Assembly (NCBI RefSeq): GCF_034555375.1
Contig: NZ_CP140706.1
Span: 3,525,001 to 3,589,000 of the forward strand
Direction: 5' to 3'
DNA length: 64,000 nucleotides
Source: Pseudomonas sp. B33.4
Lineage (GTDB): Bacteria > Pseudomonadota > Gammaproteobacteria > Pseudomonadales > Pseudomonadaceae
The position numbers and the translations under genes are program-made. The notes below the pieces were generated by a model, which saw only the letters and a program-made list of their open reading frames with translations, made no database searches and was not told the DNA's origin. This document shows positions 63,317-64,000 of this stretch, one piece after another; positions within the stretch are counted from its first letter, which is position 1, and each line of letters begins with the position of its first letter.

Positions 63317-64000
63317 CGACTGCGCTACGGCAACGCCAACGTTTCGGACTCGCCCTGTTGTTTGGCCTCGCCCTGCCACTGCTGGCTCAAGCCAACGAGC
63401 CGCTGCCGTCGTGGAGTGACGGCCCGGCGAAGAAGAACATTATCGAGTTCGTGCAGGCGGTGACCGACCAGACCAGCAAGGACTTCGTCAAACCGGGCGA
63501 CCGCATCGCCGTGTTCGACAACGACGGTACGTTGTGGAGTGAACAACCGGCCTATTTCGAATTGCTGTTCGCCTTCGATGAGGTCAAGCGCACCGCCGCG
63601 CAGCATCCGGAGTGGAAAACCACCCAGCCGTTCAAAGCCGTACTGGAAAACGATCACAAGGCTCTGGCGGCTTCCGGCATGGAGGGGCTGCTGAAAATCG
63701 TTGGGGCGACCCACACCGGCATGACCACCGAGGCTTTCGATGACTACGCCAAGACCTGGCTCAGTCAGGCACGGCATCCGAAAACCGGCAAGCCGTACAC
63801 CGAGATGATCTTCCAGCCGATGCTGGAAATGCTCGACTATCTGCGCAGCCAGGACTTCAAGACCTACATCGTCTCCGGCGGCGATACCGCGTTCATGCGC
63901 GCCTTCGCCGAGAAGGTCTACGGCATCCCGCCAGAACAAGTGATCGGCACCACCTTCATCACTTCATTTCAATACAAGGACGGCAAGGCCTCGATCGTGC
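63313..64000 (+). CDS. Secreted HAD-family phosphatase (3' end outside window)
   Basis: The frame starts with ATG 63313, overlapping the batD stop, and is open to the window end (229 complete codons). A signal peptide ([17 protein letters not shown]) precedes HAD motif [10 protein letters not shown] (Asp69 nucleophile, Asp71) and motif II IVSGGD. The block [38 protein letters not shown] resembles phosphoserine-phosphatase-like HADs. A periplasmic phosphohydrolase is likely; the substrate is unknown. Its place at the end of the MoxR/Bat operon suggests an envelope role. Confidence 0.88.
   Translation, partial: MTTALRQRQRFGLALLFGLALPLLAQANEPLPSWSDGPAKKNIIEFVQAVTDQTSKDFVKPGDRIAVFDNDGTLWSEQPAYFELLFAFDEVKRTAAQHPEWKTTQPFKAVLENDHKALAASGMEGLLKIVGATHTGMTTEAFDDYAKTWLSQARHPKTGKPYTEMIFQPMLEMLDYLRSQDFKTYIVSGGDTAFMRAFAEKVYGIPPEQVIGTTFITSFQYKDGKASIV

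Overview
The window is chromosomal DNA from a Pseudomonas of the fluorescens type. The evidence is high-GC coding sequence, many REP palindromes with the core GAGCCTGCTCGCGA, a complete MuxABC-OpmB efflux operon, and the pseudomonad arrangement of alpha-glucan/trehalose genes. I saw no rRNA, tRNA, CRISPR array, phage or transposase gene. Both ends cut through genes: a chemotaxis receptor on the left and a HAD phosphatase on the right.

Layout. 1-3.8 kb: receptor tail, a DUF411 metal-binding protein coupled to a YqaA-like membrane protein, a secreted alpha/beta hydrolase and a D-2-hydroxyacid dehydrogenase. 4.4-15.4 kb (+): glgA-treZ-malQ-treY-DUF2934-glgX. 15.4-19.3 kb (+): an overlapping run of acyl-CoA dehydrogenase-like protein, PIG-L deacetylase, NodS-like methyltransferase and family 2 glycosyltransferase, then a second PIG-L paralogue. 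19.5-24.4 kb (+): an endonuclease/exonuclease/phosphatase-family protein and two autotransporter-barrel proteins. 24.5-32.3 kb (-): glgE-treS-glgB. 32.5-40.2 kb: small proteins, MgtC-like protein, CcoG, a MocR-type regulator, an SDR and an MHYT-GGDEF-EAL protein. 40.4-49.6 kb (-): opmB, muxC, muxB, muxA. 49.7-51.5 kb: tpx, a YciI-like protein and a DUF6124 gene with a long structured leader. 52.2-56.8 kb (+): two DUF1254 proteins flanked by two outer-membrane proteins. 56.8-64 kb (+): MoxR-DUF58-DUF4381-vWA-vWA/TPR-BatD-HAD.

How the genes work together. TreS/maltokinase makes maltose 1-phosphate, GlgE polymerises it, GlgB branches the glucan, GlgX and MalQ trim and rearrange it, and TreY/TreZ turn chain ends back into trehalose, which closes the loop. 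GlgA gives a nucleotide-sugar entry; no glgC is present here. Two regulatory signals fit this: an AlgU-type promoter (GAACTT-N17-TCGGA) before glgE, and an RsmA/CsrA-type hairpin with GGA in the loop in the glgA leader. The muxA promoter carries three 11-bp-spaced GTAAA-like half-sites resembling a CpxR box.

Most notable points: (1) a deacetylase/N-methyltransferase/glycosyltransferase cassette behind glgX whose enzyme classes recall Nod-factor synthesis, plus a PIG-L paralogue that has lost two catalytic residues but kept the metal ligands; (2) REP pairs read through in frame inside two genes of the MoxR/Bat operon, one of them ahead of the BatD signal sequence; (3) a hairpin-rich leader of about 250 nt with a hairpin over the ribosome binding site before the DUF6124 gene; (4) a cassette of two DUF1254 proteins and two outer-membrane proteins; (5) a passenger-less autotransporter barrel beside its full-length paralogue. 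All function calls are by eye from sequence; no database search was run.
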